A DNA stretch of 64,000 nt from Acinetobacter halotolerans (GCF_004208515.1 NZ_SGIM01000010.1:1-64000); one strand, 5' to 3'. Positions 1 to 8,637 are shown, counted from the first letter of the stretch. Translations and numbers: made by a program. The notes: generated from the sequence alone by a model not told the origin.

Positions 1-20
1 CCAGCTTTTAAATACGAAAA

Positions 21-49
21 CCTCCCAACTCATGTTGGGAGGTTTTTTT
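21..49 (+). terminator. Rho-independent terminator
   Basis: A 9-bp perfect stem, CCTCCCAAC with GTTGGGAGG around a TCAT loop, is followed by a run of seven T. It probably ends a gene lying to the left of the window, because no gene end is visible in the first 20 bases. Confidence 0.9.
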
Positions 50-84
50 GTTATATACTTTTATTTATTTAAGATGTTTTCAAT

Positions 85-480
85 ATGGTTTGGATAGTGG
101 TACAAACATTTTCTTTTCCTTATGAAGCGCAAATTGCAAAAACGCAGTTAGAGGCGGCTGAGATTCCTGCTCAAATTGAAAATGAGCACATGATTAATAT
201 GAATTGGCTTTACTCAAATGCCTTAGGTGGCGTTCGTTTATTGGTACCTGAAGTTTATGCAGATGAAGCAAAAGTGATTCTTGCGCAAGATTTTAGTGCT
301 GAGCTAGAGCAAAGATTTGGTGTAAATGAAGAATGTTGTCCAAACTGTGGTAGTAAAAATATCGAAGCTTATATAAAAGGGAAGAAACCAGCTTATATCG
401 TTTTCTTGTTGATTGGTTTTCCATTATTTTTTTATAAACACGGAAATAAATGTAAGCATTGCCAGTATTTTTGGAGTTAA
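85..480 (+). CDS. DUF2007-type small protein with zinc-binding C-terminus
   Basis: The first 75 or so residues match the DUF2007 'putative signal transducing protein' pattern: it opens with a short strand, then an alpha/beta unit with a helix rich in Ala, Gln and Glu (EAQIAKTQLEAAEIPAQIEN), and a second unit around VRLLVPEVYADEAKVIL. The C-terminal part carries a CPNCGSKN knuckle, a hydrophobic stretch near residues 100-115 and a closing CKHC pair, so it may bind zinc and sit at the membrane. The real role of the family is not known. It stands alone between a terminator and the next gene 59 bases downstream. The ATG at 85 is the first start after the upstream terminator. Confidence 0.75.
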   Translation: MVWIVVQTFSFPYEAQIAKTQLEAAEIPAQIENEHMINMNWLYSNALGGVRLLVPEVYADEAKVILAQDFSAELEQRFGVNEECCPNCGSKNIEAYIKGKKPAYIVFLLIGFPLFFYKHGNKCKHCQYFWS

Positions 481-539
481 GTCATCTTCGATTATAATTT
501 AATAGCAAATTTATCTAACATTAATAAATCATTTAGAGA

Positions 540-1109
540 ATGAAAATGACCAAGAAAAAACAATTAGATGCTGAGCACACAGTTGCTTTATTGATAATCT
601 TAAAAAAACGTTTTGAACAAAACATGCATCGCCATCAAGGAGTCGATTGGGTAGAAGTAGAAAATAGATTAAAGCAACAACCAGAAAAGTTATGGTCACT
701 CAATCAAATGGAAGAGACCGGTGGAGAGCCTGACGTAGTCATCTTGGACACTAAATCAAAAGAAATTGTATTTTGTGATTTTGCAGTAGAAACTCCGAAG
801 GGGCGTAGAAGCTTATGTTATGACCGCAAAGCTTTAGAGTCTCGAAAAGAGCACAAGCCTGAAAGTAATGCGATCGATATTGCTGAAATAATAGGGATTG
901 AATTATTGACAGAAGAGCAATATAAACAACTACAATCGATTGAAAATTTTGATTTAAAAACCTCTAGTTGGGTGAAAACACCAGATGATATTCGTGCATT
1001 GGGTGGTGCTATTTTTTGTGATAGCCGCTATGGCCGAGTATTTACCTACCATAACGGAGCGCAATCTTATTATGCAACTCGCGGATTTCGTGGTCTATTA
1101 AAAATCTAA
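540..1109 (+). CDS. DUF4256 family protein
   Basis: A 189-residue soluble protein. The segment WSLNQMEETGGEPDVV followed by FCDFAVETPKGRRSLCYDR is the kind of conserved core seen in DUF4256 proteins, which have no established biochemical function. It has no signal peptide or membrane segment. The gene follows the DUF2007 gene on the same strand and could share its transcript. A second in-frame ATG lies two codons downstream, so the exact start is uncertain by six bases. The family call is from memory of the pattern. Confidence 0.75.
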   Translation: MKMTKKKQLDAEHTVALLIILKKRFEQNMHRHQGVDWVEVENRLKQQPEKLWSLNQMEETGGEPDVVILDTKSKEIVFCDFAVETPKGRRSLCYDRKALESRKEHKPESNAIDIAEIIGIELLTEEQYKQLQSIENFDLKTSSWVKTPDDIRALGGAIFCDSRYGRVFTYHNGAQSYYATRGFRGLLKI

Positions 1110-1185
1110 AATTCTTAGTGTGAAATACCTCCTATAAAGAAACTTAAAGTTTTAGGTTAGGGCTATTTTTTATCTTTTAATTGTG

Positions 1186-1201
1186 CCAAGCGCTTGCTTG
1201 G
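1186..1201. promoter_or_regulatory. Candidate AtuR-type operator before acyl-CoA dehydrogenase
   Basis: CCAAGCGCTTGCTTGG has 6-bp inverted arms (CCAAGC/GCTTGG) and a 4-bp spacer. It differs at one base from the site at 4181-4196 between the TetR gene and atuA. It lies 75 bp before the start codon at 1277. Operators of this symmetric kind suit a dimeric TetR repressor; that the local TetR protein binds here is inferred. Confidence 0.65.
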
Positions 1202-1276
1202 TTTTGGTGATTTTGATACCTTAGTGCTCATATAAATATTCGAAAACGATGATCAATAATTGCTAGGAAGCACAGT

Positions 1277-2440
1277 ATGCAACTTAATCCGATGTACTAT
1301 AATGAACAACATCAAGCATTTGCTGATAATGTCCGTCGATTTGTACAAAAAGAAATGGCACCCTTTGTAAATGAATGGGATGAGGCAGAAACCTTTCCAA
1401 GAGAGCTTTATAAAAAAGCAGCAGAGATTGGCTTGCTCGGTCTAGGCTTTGGTGAGGAATATGGTGGTATTCCTGATGCTGATCCATTTTATTCTTTATT
1501 GGCTGGTGTCGAGATGGCGAAAGCAGGATCGGGAGGTGTACATATTTCGTTGATGGTGCATACCATTGGTGCTCCTCCAATTCAGCATTTTGGTAGTGAA
1601 GAATTAAAAGCCAAAGTGTTGCCTGACATTATCTCAGGAGAAAAGATTTCTGCTTTAGCAGTCACTGAGCCTGGTGGTGGTTCTGATGTAGCGGCACTCC
1701 AGACCAAAGCGATTCGTGACGGCGATGATTATATTGTTACTGGTGAGAAGACTTTTATCACCTCTGGTATTCGTGCGGATTACTATACGGTTGCTGTGAG
1801 AACGGACCTATCTAAAACTGGGGCAGAAGGCATTTCAATGCTATTGATTGATGCGCATAGCGAGGGTATTACCAAAACACCATTAAAGAAAATGGGGTGG
1901 TGGGCATCGGATACGGCACATTTACATTTTGATCAAGTGCGTGTGCCTGCATCGAACTTGCTGGGTAAGGAAAACTCTGGTTTTAAAGTGATTATGAATA
2001 ACTTTAATATGGAGCGTTTTTTCTTGGGCGTGGTTGCTTATGGTTATGCACAGGTTTGTTATGAAGAGGCTCTGGATTGGGCGCAACAGCGTAAAACATT
2101 TGGTAAGCGTTTGATCGATCATCAAGTGGTTCGTCATAAGTTGGTCGACATGGCAACTCAACTGACTACCACGCGCGCCTTACTTGAAGAAACAGCTTGG
2201 AAAATGACGCAGCCTCAGTTACAAGGTGCTGAGCTAGTCGCTCAAATTTCGATGTTAAAGAATGTAGCAACTCGCACCATGCAGTTCTGTGCTGATGCTG
2301 CTGTCCAGACATTAGGTGGCATGGGCTTTATGCGTGGAACCAAGTCTGAGCGTATTTATCGAGAAGTGAAGGTGAATATGATTGGTGGTGGTGCGGAAGA
2401 AATTATGAAGGATTTGATTAGTAAGCAGTTGGGTTACTGA
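1277..2440 (+). CDS. Acyl-CoA dehydrogenase, probable atu regulon member
   Basis: At 387 residues this has the full length of a soluble FAD-dependent acyl-CoA dehydrogenase. The N-terminal helical domain runs to about residue 120. The middle beta domain contains the signature LAVTEPGGGSDVAAL and GEKTFITSG. The C-terminal helical domain includes RKTFGKRLIDHQ and the terminal GGGAEEIM motif. The enzyme oxidises an acyl-CoA to the 2-enoyl-CoA and passes electrons to electron-transfer flavoprotein. The substrate cannot be read from the sequence. The operator-like palindrome upstream suggests co-control with atuA-F and hence a terpenoid or branched acyl-CoA. It is a different enzyme from the AtuD-like protein at 8638. 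Confidence 0.88.
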   Translation: MQLNPMYYNEQHQAFADNVRRFVQKEMAPFVNEWDEAETFPRELYKKAAEIGLLGLGFGEEYGGIPDADPFYSLLAGVEMAKAGSGGVHISLMVHTIGAPPIQHFGSEELKAKVLPDIISGEKISALAVTEPGGGSDVAALQTKAIRDGDDYIVTGEKTFITSGIRADYYTVAVRTDLSKTGAEGISMLLIDAHSEGITKTPLKKMGWWASDTAHLHFDQVRVPASNLLGKENSGFKVIMNNFNMERFFLGVVAYGYAQVCYEEALDWAQQRKTFGKRLIDHQVVRHKLVDMATQLTTTRALLEETAWKMTQPQLQGAELVAQISMLKNVATRTMQFCADAAVQTLGGMGFMRGTKSERIYREVKVNMIGGGAEEIMKDLISKQLGY

Positions 2441-2457
2441 TCTTTATATGCGGGAGA

Positions 2458-2858
2458 CTATTTTATTGATTCGATCCAATAGTCTCCTTTCCCTTCTGGA
2501 TGAACTGCGATATACCAAAGTGATGAGTCTTTAGCGTATAAGAAAAATTGAAATCCTTTATCCTGCATTTCCTTTTTTGTGCCTCAGTTTACACTACTTA
2601 TTTTAATTGGAATTGCACCTTGATCGCTAAAATAGTCTAAGTCGGTTGGAGAGAAGGTAAAGGAGCCATGACCAATATTTAAATCAAGGTTATTTATTTC
2701 AATAATATTTTTTGTGCTTGGCGGTAAAATTGGAGTAACCAACCACGTTCAAAAGCATGTTCTGTTTGAGCATGTTGTAGATCTATGAATTTTGTTGTAA
2801 CCGTATCATTTGTACAACCAATTATTGCGATTGTGCTCAATATGAGGAGCTGTTTCAT
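2458..2858 (-). pseudogene. Decayed lipoprotein gene (frameshift plus stop)
   Basis: On the minus strand an ATG at 2858 opens a lipoprotein-like start (MKQLLILSTIAIIGC, with the lipobox IIGC). This frame runs about 42 codons to GWL and then into a stop. A neighbouring frame picks up at once with VTPILPPSTKNIIEINNLDL and continues through IPIKISSVN, an in-frame TGA, then GTKKEMQDKGFQFF and ends at WIESIK with a TAG at 2458. So one frameshift and one nonsense codon break a gene of about 133 codons. The original function is not recognised. It lies between the acyl-CoA dehydrogenase and another AT-rich exported-protein gene on the same strand. Confidence 0.7.
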
Positions 2859-2934
2859 AAGCTGTACTCAAGTAATAGAATAAAATTTTAAAGGACATTG
2901 GTATAATTTCGAGTGTACTTGTATATTAAGCTTT

Positions 2935-3381
2935 CTAATGATTAGGTTGTATGTTAGATATTGGTCCCACATCCATACCATCATACGAGTCAATATTATT
3001 ATTTTCCGCAAACTTATAAAAGAATGCATTACTCTTTAAAAGAGTGTCAGGTGTATGAATCTCAATTTTTTCGATATGTAACCACCATAAATCAATATCA
3101 TTTGGAGTGTCTTTATCACTCAAATAAATGTCTATGACTCTATATCCTTCAGCTTCTAATAGAGGTGCTATTTTTTCTAGTTTTTCTTTATTTGAGTCTG
3201 TAAAAAAATAGCCCCATAACATAGGTTTTGACATATCCCAGTCAGTATTTATACTAATATTATTAAACATTTCAATGAGAGAGTCCTTGGTAATCATATT
3301 ATTTACTTGACCATGGGTAGTTGCTGAAATCGAGAATATTATTGCTAAAACAATATTTTTTAGATAATGAAAACTTATCAT
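2935..3381 (-). CDS. Exported RraB-domain-like protein
   Basis: The 148-residue product begins with a probable signal peptide (ISFHYLKNIVLAIIFSISATTHG). The rest resembles the ribonuclease E inhibitor RraB fold: LWGYFFTDSNKEKLEKIAPLL, then GYRVIDIYLSD, then the end motif NNIDSYDGMDVGPI, which is typical of the family. RraB itself is cytoplasmic and modulates RNase E, so a version with an export signal probably does something else. It is AT-rich next to the atu genes and may be acquired DNA. The family assignment is by motif only. Confidence 0.65.
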   Translation of the reverse strand: MISFHYLKNIVLAIIFSISATTHGQVNNMITKDSLIEMFNNISINTDWDMSKPMLWGYFFTDSNKEKLEKIAPLLEAEGYRVIDIYLSDKDTPNDIDLWWLHIEKIEIHTPDTLLKSNAFFYKFAENNNIDSYDGMDVGPISNIQPNH

Positions 3382-3443
3382 ATTTTTCGATACCTTAATT
3401 AAATTAGTGTGAAGAGTATCTATAATGAGAATTTGAAAAGTGT

Positions 3444-4043
3444 TTATTTCAAAGCCATTTCCCAGACCATTTCCGTCAACTCATCAATCTTTACTTTGCC
3501 TTCTGGTCTGTACCACGTCACTGTCCAAGAAATCGAACCGCCGACCAAACGACGCCAGATAAAAGCATCATGTTTGACCTTGCCTTGAGTGCATAATTTT
3601 TCGATGACATCGAGCCAAACTTGCTCATACTCATTCCGCATTTTCAAAAGATAATCTTGTTTTTCTTTAGATAAAGCGAACCATTCATGTACCAATACTG
3701 CCATTGCAGCACCTGTATCACCTGTAATTGAAATCAACTCAGCTTTGATTAAATCACGTAATTGTTGTTCTGGATCATTTGAGCGTTCAGCCGCTTCTTT
3801 TAGACGAGCAAAGTTATAAATGATGGTTTGCTCCATCACTGTCGCTAAAATCTCGTCTTTGCTTTTGAAGTGATGGAATAGGCTGCCCGATTGAATACCA
3901 ATAAATTCACCGAGTTGGCGGACGGTAGTTTTGTCATAACCTTGTTTATAAAACAAATAAGCGGCACCAAGCAGCAAACGTCCACGAGGGCTGTCGTCAA
4001 AACAAACAATTTTGGGTATTTGCTCAATTGAGGTTGCGATCAT
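3444..4043 (-). CDS. atuR: TetR-family regulator, AtuR-like
   Basis: A 199-residue TetR-type repressor. The N-terminal helix-turn-helix domain is clear at residues 20-66 (LLLGAAYLFYKQGYDKTTVRQ, then IGIQSGSLFHHFKSKDEIL). The C-terminal helical domain would bind a ligand, probably an acyl-CoA intermediate. It is divergently transcribed from atuA, across a 180-bp gap holding a strong inverted repeat. This matches the Pseudomonas arrangement, where atuR lies beside atuA and represses it. The gene name is inferred from context, since TetR proteins cannot be told apart by the DNA-binding domain alone. Confidence 0.8.
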   Translation of the reverse strand: MIATSIEQIPKIVCFDDSPRGRLLLGAAYLFYKQGYDKTTVRQLGEFIGIQSGSLFHHFKSKDEILATVMEQTIIYNFARLKEAAERSNDPEQQLRDLIKAELISITGDTGAAMAVLVHEWFALSKEKQDYLLKMRNEYEQVWLDVIEKLCTQGKVKHDAFIWRRLVGGSISWTVTWYRPEGKVKIDELTEMVWEMALK

Positions 4044-4118
4044 GCCAGTTCGTTATCCCGTTAAATCTAAGTGTATTGTAACAAAATTCATTTCATGAAT
4101 TGTCTTATCTTTTTATAA

Positions 4119-4131
4119 CAAGCATTTGCTT
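4119..4131. promoter_or_regulatory. Partial copy of the atu operator
   Basis: CAAGCATTTGCTT resembles the central part of the 4181-4196 palindrome (AAGC-N4-GCTT arms) but lacks the right-hand GG. It could be a weaker second binding site in the atuR-atuA divergent promoter, overlapping the atuR promoter side. Confidence 0.4.
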
Positions 4132-4180
4132 CTAAAAGTCTATTTTTGCCAATACAGCATATCATTATGCACTTTACAAA

Positions 4181-4196
4181 CCAAGCACTTGCTTGG
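4181..4196. promoter_or_regulatory. Candidate AtuR operator in atuR-atuA promoter
   Basis: CCAAGCACTTGCTTGG has 6-bp arms with a 4-bp spacer; the symmetry extends one base further each side (ACCAAGC...GCTTGGT). It lies 27 bp before the atuA start and is nearly identical to 1186-1201. Placed between divergent atuR and atuA, it is well positioned to repress the operon. Confidence 0.7.
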
Positions 4197-4223
4197 TAAT
4201 GTTAAGGTGTTTCTGAAATAACA

Positions 4224-6041
4224 ATGAGAAAGCTCATGACAAGCGTCAAACAGGATGACCAGAAAGTAGTAAAAATTGGCTGTGCTTCAGGCTTTTGGGG
4301 AGATACCAATACCGCTGCTTTCCAATTGGTGCACCTTAGTGATATTAACTATTTAGTCTTTGATTATCTGTCTGAAATCACCATGTCGATTATGGCAAAA
4401 GCGATGATGAATGATCCAAGTCATGGTTATGCGTTGGATTTTGTTAGTCGGGTGATGTCTCCTTTAATCAATAAAATTGCTGAGAAAAAAATTAAAGTCA
4501 TTAGCAATGCAGGTGGCGTCAATCCATTGGCATGTCGTGATGCCTTACAAAAAATTATTGATGAGAAAGGCTTAGATCTAAAAGTTGCGGTGGTACTTGG
4601 TGATGATGTGTTGCCAAAACATGCTGAATTATTAAAACAAAATGTGCAAGAAATGTTTAATGGCGAGCCTTTGCCAGCCCATGTCGCTAGTAGTAATGCT
4701 TATCTAGGTGCAGTTGCGATTCGTGATGCTTTGGACTTAGGCGCGGATATCGTGATTACGGGGCGTGTGGTGGATTCGGCTGTTGTTCTGGCTCCTTTGC
4801 TACATGAGTACAAATGGGCGTTGGATGATTATGACAAGCTTGCACAAGGTTGTTTAGCTGGACATGTAATTGAATGCGGTGCGCAATGTACAGGCGGTAA
4901 TTTTACCGATTGGCGTTTGGTTGATGGCTTTGACAACATGGGCTTTCCAATTGTTGAAGTCAGTGCCGATGCTTCATTCATTGTGACTAAACCACAAGGC
5001 ACAGGTGGTTTAGTGTCGACCGCTACGGTTGCCGAACAGATTGTTTATGAGATTGGCGATCCTCAAGCTTACTATTTACCTGATGTGACCACAGATTTTA
5101 GCCAAGCTCATTTAGAGCAAGTCGGCGAGCATCGCGTAAAAGTGACTGGCGCGACAGGACGAGCGCCTACACCACAATATAAAGTCAGTGCGACCTATGC
5201 GGATGGTTATCGTGTCTTGGTTAGTTTCCTTATTGCTGGACGCGAAGCACCTGAAAAAGCGCAAGTGATTGCGGATGCGATCATCAATAAATGTGAACGT
5301 GTCCTCGCATTGCGTTCAGTACCGCCATTTAGTGAAAAATCTGTCGAAATTCTAGGGATTGAAAGTACTTATGGCGCACACGCCAAAGTCAAAGATAGTC
5401 GTGAAGTCGTGGTGAAGATTGCAGTTAAGCATATGTTTAAAGAAGCTTGTATGTTCTTTGCATCTGAGATTGCTCAAGCATCGACCGGTATGGCACCTGC
5501 TTTGGCAGGCATTGTAGGCGGGCGTCCTAAAGCATCGGCAGTGGTCAAATTATTCTCTTTCCTGATTGATAAAGATCAAATCAAGGTTGAGGTGGATTTT
5601 GCAGGCCAGCGTCATCCTGTACAGATTCCAACAGGTTCAGTAACACAAGATTTTGTTTCTCATTCAGTTGGTGAGGTCGCAACCTATCAAGGCGATGAGA
5701 TTGAGGTGCCTTTAATTGATGTTGCTCATGCACGTAGTGGTGATAAAGGTAACCATAGCAATATTGGTGTGATTGCACGTAAAGCGGAATATTTACCTTG
5801 GATTCGGGCTGCATTGACTGAGGGCAGTGTTGCCGAATATATGCAGCATGTTTTAGATCCTGAAAAATCCAAGGTGATTCGTTATGAGTTACCTGCGATG
5901 AATGCATTGAATTTTATGTTGGAAAATGCGCTAGGTGGAGGTGGAATTGCCAGTTTACGTATTGATCCACAAGGTAAGGCATTTGCGCAGCAATTATTGG
6001 ATATGCTAGTGAAAATCCCAGCAAAGTTGTTAGAAAAATAA
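4224..6041 (+). CDS. atuA: Acyclic terpene utilisation protein AtuA
   Basis: At 605 residues it has the usual AtuA length. The long N-terminal DUF1446 domain starts with VKIGCASGFWGDTN and includes the VISNAGGVNP motif; the C-terminal segment has IDVAHARSGDKGNHSNIG, characteristic of AtuA-type proteins. AtuA is needed for growth on citronellol and geraniol in Pseudomonas, but its reaction is not firmly known. It is the first gene of the operon, under the inverted-repeat operator. An alternative ATG at 4236 has a GAGAAAG-type ribosome site just before it and gives a start closer to the conserved region. AtuA is what distinguishes this operon from the similar liu leucine/isovalerate operon. Confidence 0.9.
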   Translation: MRKLMTSVKQDDQKVVKIGCASGFWGDTNTAAFQLVHLSDINYLVFDYLSEITMSIMAKAMMNDPSHGYALDFVSRVMSPLINKIAEKKIKVISNAGGVNPLACRDALQKIIDEKGLDLKVAVVLGDDVLPKHAELLKQNVQEMFNGEPLPAHVASSNAYLGAVAIRDALDLGADIVITGRVVDSAVVLAPLLHEYKWALDDYDKLAQGCLAGHVIECGAQCTGGNFTDWRLVDGFDNMGFPIVEVSADASFIVTKPQGTGGLVSTATVAEQIVYEIGDPQAYYLPDVTTDFSQAHLEQVGEHRVKVTGATGRAPTPQYKVSATYADGYRVLVSFLIAGREAPEKAQVIADAIINKCERVLALRSVPPFSEKSVEILGIESTYGAHAKVKDSREVVVKIAVKHMFKEACMFFASEIAQASTGMAPALAGIVGGRPKASAVVKLFSFLIDKDQIKVEVDFAGQRHPVQIPTGSVTQDFVSHSVGEVATYQGDEIEVPLIDVAHARSGDKGNHSNIGVIARKAEYLPWIRAALTEGSVAEYMQHVLDPEKSKVIRYELPAMNALNFMLENALGGGGIASLRIDPQGKAFAQQLLDMLVKIPAKLLEK

Positions 6042-6061
6042 AGTAAAGGATGTAGAGCAAA

Positions 6062-6940
6062 ATGAGTTATCAATCAATTTTTAGAACCGATGCATTTGCC
6101 GATAAAGTGATTATCGTTACAGGTGGTGGTTCTGGTATTGGGCGCTGTACGGCACATGAGCTGGCATCTTTGGGTGCGCAAGTCGTGATCACAGGGCGCA
6201 AAATTGAAAAGCTGGAAAAAGTTAGCCAAGAAATCATAGAGGACGGTGGCAAAGTCCATTTCATCGTTTGCGATAACCGTGATGAAGAACAAGTCAAAAG
6301 CATGATAGCCGAAGTGATTGAAAAATTTGGCAAGCTGAGTGGTCTAGTGAATAACGCTGGTGGTCAGTTTCCTTCTGCACTCGAAAATATTTCTGCCAAT
6401 GGCTTTGATGCTGTGGTCCGTAACAATCTGCACTCTACATTCTACTTAATGCGTGAAGCTTATAATCAATGGATGGCAAAGCATGGTGGCAGTATCGTCA
6501 ACATGACCGCAGATATGTGGGGCGGTATGCCGGGTATGGGGCATTCAGGGGCGGCACGTTCAGGGGTAGATAATCTAACCAAAACGGCTTCGGTGGAATG
6601 GGGTAAATCAGGCGTACGTGTTAATGCAGTTGCACCAGGTTGGATTATTTCCTCTGGTATGGATAACTACAGCGGTGACTTTGCCAAAGTCATTATTCCA
6701 AGTTTGGCAGGTAATGTTCCGTTAAAACGTATGGGGACGGAATCAGAAATTTCTTCAGCGATTTGTTATTTACTTTCTGATGCAGCGGCTTTTGTTTCAG
6801 GGGTGACTTTACGTATTGACGGTGCAGCATCACAAGGTACGCGCATGTACCCATTGGCGGATGCCACCAACAATGAAGCATTTAATGGTTTCCACCGTGC
6901 ATTTATTCCAGATATTTTTAAAAATACAGATGGAGAATAA
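6062..6940 (+). CDS. atuB: Short-chain dehydrogenase/reductase AtuB
   Basis: A 292-residue SDR oxidoreductase. It shows the nucleotide-binding TGGGSGIGR motif near residue 21, NNAGG near residue 98, and the C-terminal VSGVTLRIDGA typical of classical SDRs. The usual YxxxK is altered: where YSASK would be expected the protein reads GHSGAARSGVDNLTK, so the catalytic Tyr appears replaced. This makes it closer to 2,4-dienoyl-CoA-reductase-like SDRs, which lack that Tyr. It lies 20 bp after atuA and abuts atuC, in the same position as Pseudomonas atuB. The precise reaction in terpene breakdown is not established. Confidence 0.82.
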   Translation: MSYQSIFRTDAFADKVIIVTGGGSGIGRCTAHELASLGAQVVITGRKIEKLEKVSQEIIEDGGKVHFIVCDNRDEEQVKSMIAEVIEKFGKLSGLVNNAGGQFPSALENISANGFDAVVRNNLHSTFYLMREAYNQWMAKHGGSIVNMTADMWGGMPGMGHSGAARSGVDNLTKTASVEWGKSGVRVNAVAPGWIISSGMDNYSGDFAKVIIPSLAGNVPLKRMGTESEISSAICYLLSDAAAFVSGVTLRIDGAASQGTRMYPLADATNNEAFNGFHRAFIPDIFKNTDGE

Positions 6941-8557
6941 ATGATGACTATTCTTCAATCTGAAATCGCTGTAGGTAGTGAGCAATACGAGCAAAACCGT
7001 GAAGCGTTATTAAGTCAGCTTGCAGAAGTTCGTGCTGTACAGCAAAAAAGCATTGATAAATCGTATGCTGCAAAACCGAAGTTTGACAAGAAAGGCAAAA
7101 TCTTGCCGCATGAACGTGTACGTTTATTGCTTGATGCTGATTCACCATTTATCGAGCTGTGTGGCTTAGTCGGCTACAACATGCATGATGATAAAGATGG
7201 TTCTGAAGCTGGTGGTGGCATCATTGCTGGGATCGGCTTTGTGAGTGGTGTACGCGCTTTAGTGTCTGCCAGTAATAGTGCCATCAAAGGCGGCACCATG
7301 TCGCCAATGGGTGTTCAGAAAACCTTACGTTTGCAAAAAATCGCGATTGAACAAAAGTTACCGATGGTGACTTTGACTGAAAGTGGTGGGGCAAACTTAA
7401 ATTATGCCGCAGAAGTATTTACCTATGGCGGAATGACTTTTGCCAATCAAGCTCGATTATCTGCAACAGGCATTCCGCAAGTCGCAGTCGTACATGGCAA
7501 TGCAACCGCAGGCGGGGCATATCAACCAGGTCTATCTGACTATGTGATCGCGGTGCGCAAACAAACTGAAATGTTGTTGGCAGGTCCACCTCTGTTGCTG
7601 GCTGCAACAGGTGAAGTGGCAACAGCTGAAGAACTGGGTGGTGCAGAAATGCATACCCAAGTTTCAGGGGTAGCGGAATATCTTGCTGAAAATGATGCCG
7701 ATGGTATTCGTTTGGCACGAGAAATTTTTGAGCATTTGAACTGGAAAGAACAAACCACACGTCTCAATCAAGAATACAAAGAACCTCGTTATTCAGCAGA
7801 AGAGCTATTAGGCATCATCCCACAAGATCCAAAACAACCTTTCGATATGAAAGAAATTGTGGCTCGCATTATTGATGATTCTGACTTTCTGGAGTTTAAA
7901 CAAGAATACGATGCTTTAACGGTATGTGGCTGGGCAAAAATGGGTGGGGTGCATATTGGTATTATTACCAATAATGGTCCGATTACACCACAAGGTGCAG
8001 TCAAAGCGGCACAGTTTATTCATCTCTGTGAGCAGACCCAACGTCCGCTTTTATTTTTGCATAACACTACAGGTTTTATGGTTGGAACAGATGCGGAACA
8101 GAACGGCATCATTAAGCATGGTTCCAAGTTGATTCAGGCCGTTGCCAATGCCACTGTGCCTAAAATTTCGATCATTGTTGCTGGTTCTTATGGTGCAGGT
8201 AACTATGCAATGTGCGGACGCAGTCTTTCACCGAGCTTTATTTTTGCGTGGCCAAACTCACATGTCGCGGTCATGGGATCAGCACAGGCTGGCAAGGTGT
8301 TGCGTATCGTTGCTGAGGGTAAGCAAAAAGCTTCTGGCATGGAACCAAATCCACAAATGTTAGATTTTCTTGAGCAAAGTACTGCCATGAAACTTGAGCA
8401 GCAGTCGACTGCCTTATTCAACACTGCAATGCTGCATGATGATGGCATTATCGATCCAAGAGATACGCGTAAGGTCCTGATCTTTTTATTGCAAACCATA
8501 TATGAAGCACAGCAACGTGAGTTGAATCCAACCCGATTTGGTGTGTCGAGATTTTAA
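6941..8557 (+). CDS. atuC: Geranyl-CoA carboxylase, beta (carboxyltransferase) subunit
   Basis: The 538-residue protein is a complete biotin-dependent acyl-CoA carboxyltransferase. The N-terminal crotonase-like half contains GGGIIAGIGFVSG, LTESGGANL and VHGNATAGGAY; the C-terminal half contains FLHNTTGFMVG and VAGSYGAGNYAMCGR, where the acyl-CoA and carboxybiotin sites are formed. With AtuF it carboxylates the methyl group of cis-geranyl-CoA. Methylcrotonyl-CoA carboxylase beta is a near relative; the neighbouring atuA, atuD and atuE favour the geranyl enzyme. The start codon directly follows the atuB stop, with a GGAG site inside the atuB end; ATG 6944 is an equal alternative. Confidence 0.85.
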   Translation: MMTILQSEIAVGSEQYEQNREALLSQLAEVRAVQQKSIDKSYAAKPKFDKKGKILPHERVRLLLDADSPFIELCGLVGYNMHDDKDGSEAGGGIIAGIGFVSGVRALVSASNSAIKGGTMSPMGVQKTLRLQKIAIEQKLPMVTLTESGGANLNYAAEVFTYGGMTFANQARLSATGIPQVAVVHGNATAGGAYQPGLSDYVIAVRKQTEMLLAGPPLLLAATGEVATAEELGGAEMHTQVSGVAEYLAENDADGIRLAREIFEHLNWKEQTTRLNQEYKEPRYSAEELLGIIPQDPKQPFDMKEIVARIIDDSDFLEFKQEYDALTVCGWAKMGGVHIGIITNNGPITPQGAVKAAQFIHLCEQTQRPLLFLHNTTGFMVGTDAEQNGIIKHGSKLIQAVANATVPKISIIVAGSYGAGNYAMCGRSLSPSFIFAWPNSHVAVMGSAQAGKVLRIVAEGKQKASGMEPNPQMLDFLEQSTAMKLEQQSTALFNTAMLHDDGIIDPRDTRKVLIFLLQTIYEAQQRELNPTRFGVSRF

Positions 8558-8565
8558 TTTTCAAT

Positions 8566-8613
8566 CCCTTATCCTCGCCTTCTCCCTCAGAGAGAGGGTT
8601 TAGGAGAAGGGGC
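8566..8613. repeat. REP-like palindromic element within the atu operon
   Basis: The atuC-atuD gap holds nested inverted repeats: CCTTCTCC (8578-8585) with GGAGAAGG (8603-8610), and an inner CCCTC with GAGGG. C/T-rich palindromes of this kind are common as dispersed intergenic repeats in Acinetobacter. With no following T-run it is not a normal terminator, but it could stabilise or process the mRNA. Confidence 0.55.
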
Positions 8614-8637
8614 ATAAATAATTTAAGGAAAAAAACA

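Noticed and set aside
3845-4027. Short open frame overlapping the TetR gene in another frame
   Set aside because: Lies wholly inside the helix-turn-helix coding region with no ribosome site or protein-like pattern.
4081-4105. ATTCA-TTTCA-TGAAT inverted repeat in the atuR-atuA gap
   Set aside because: Short, AT-rich and unrelated to the CCAAGC palindrome; could be chance in AT-rich DNA.
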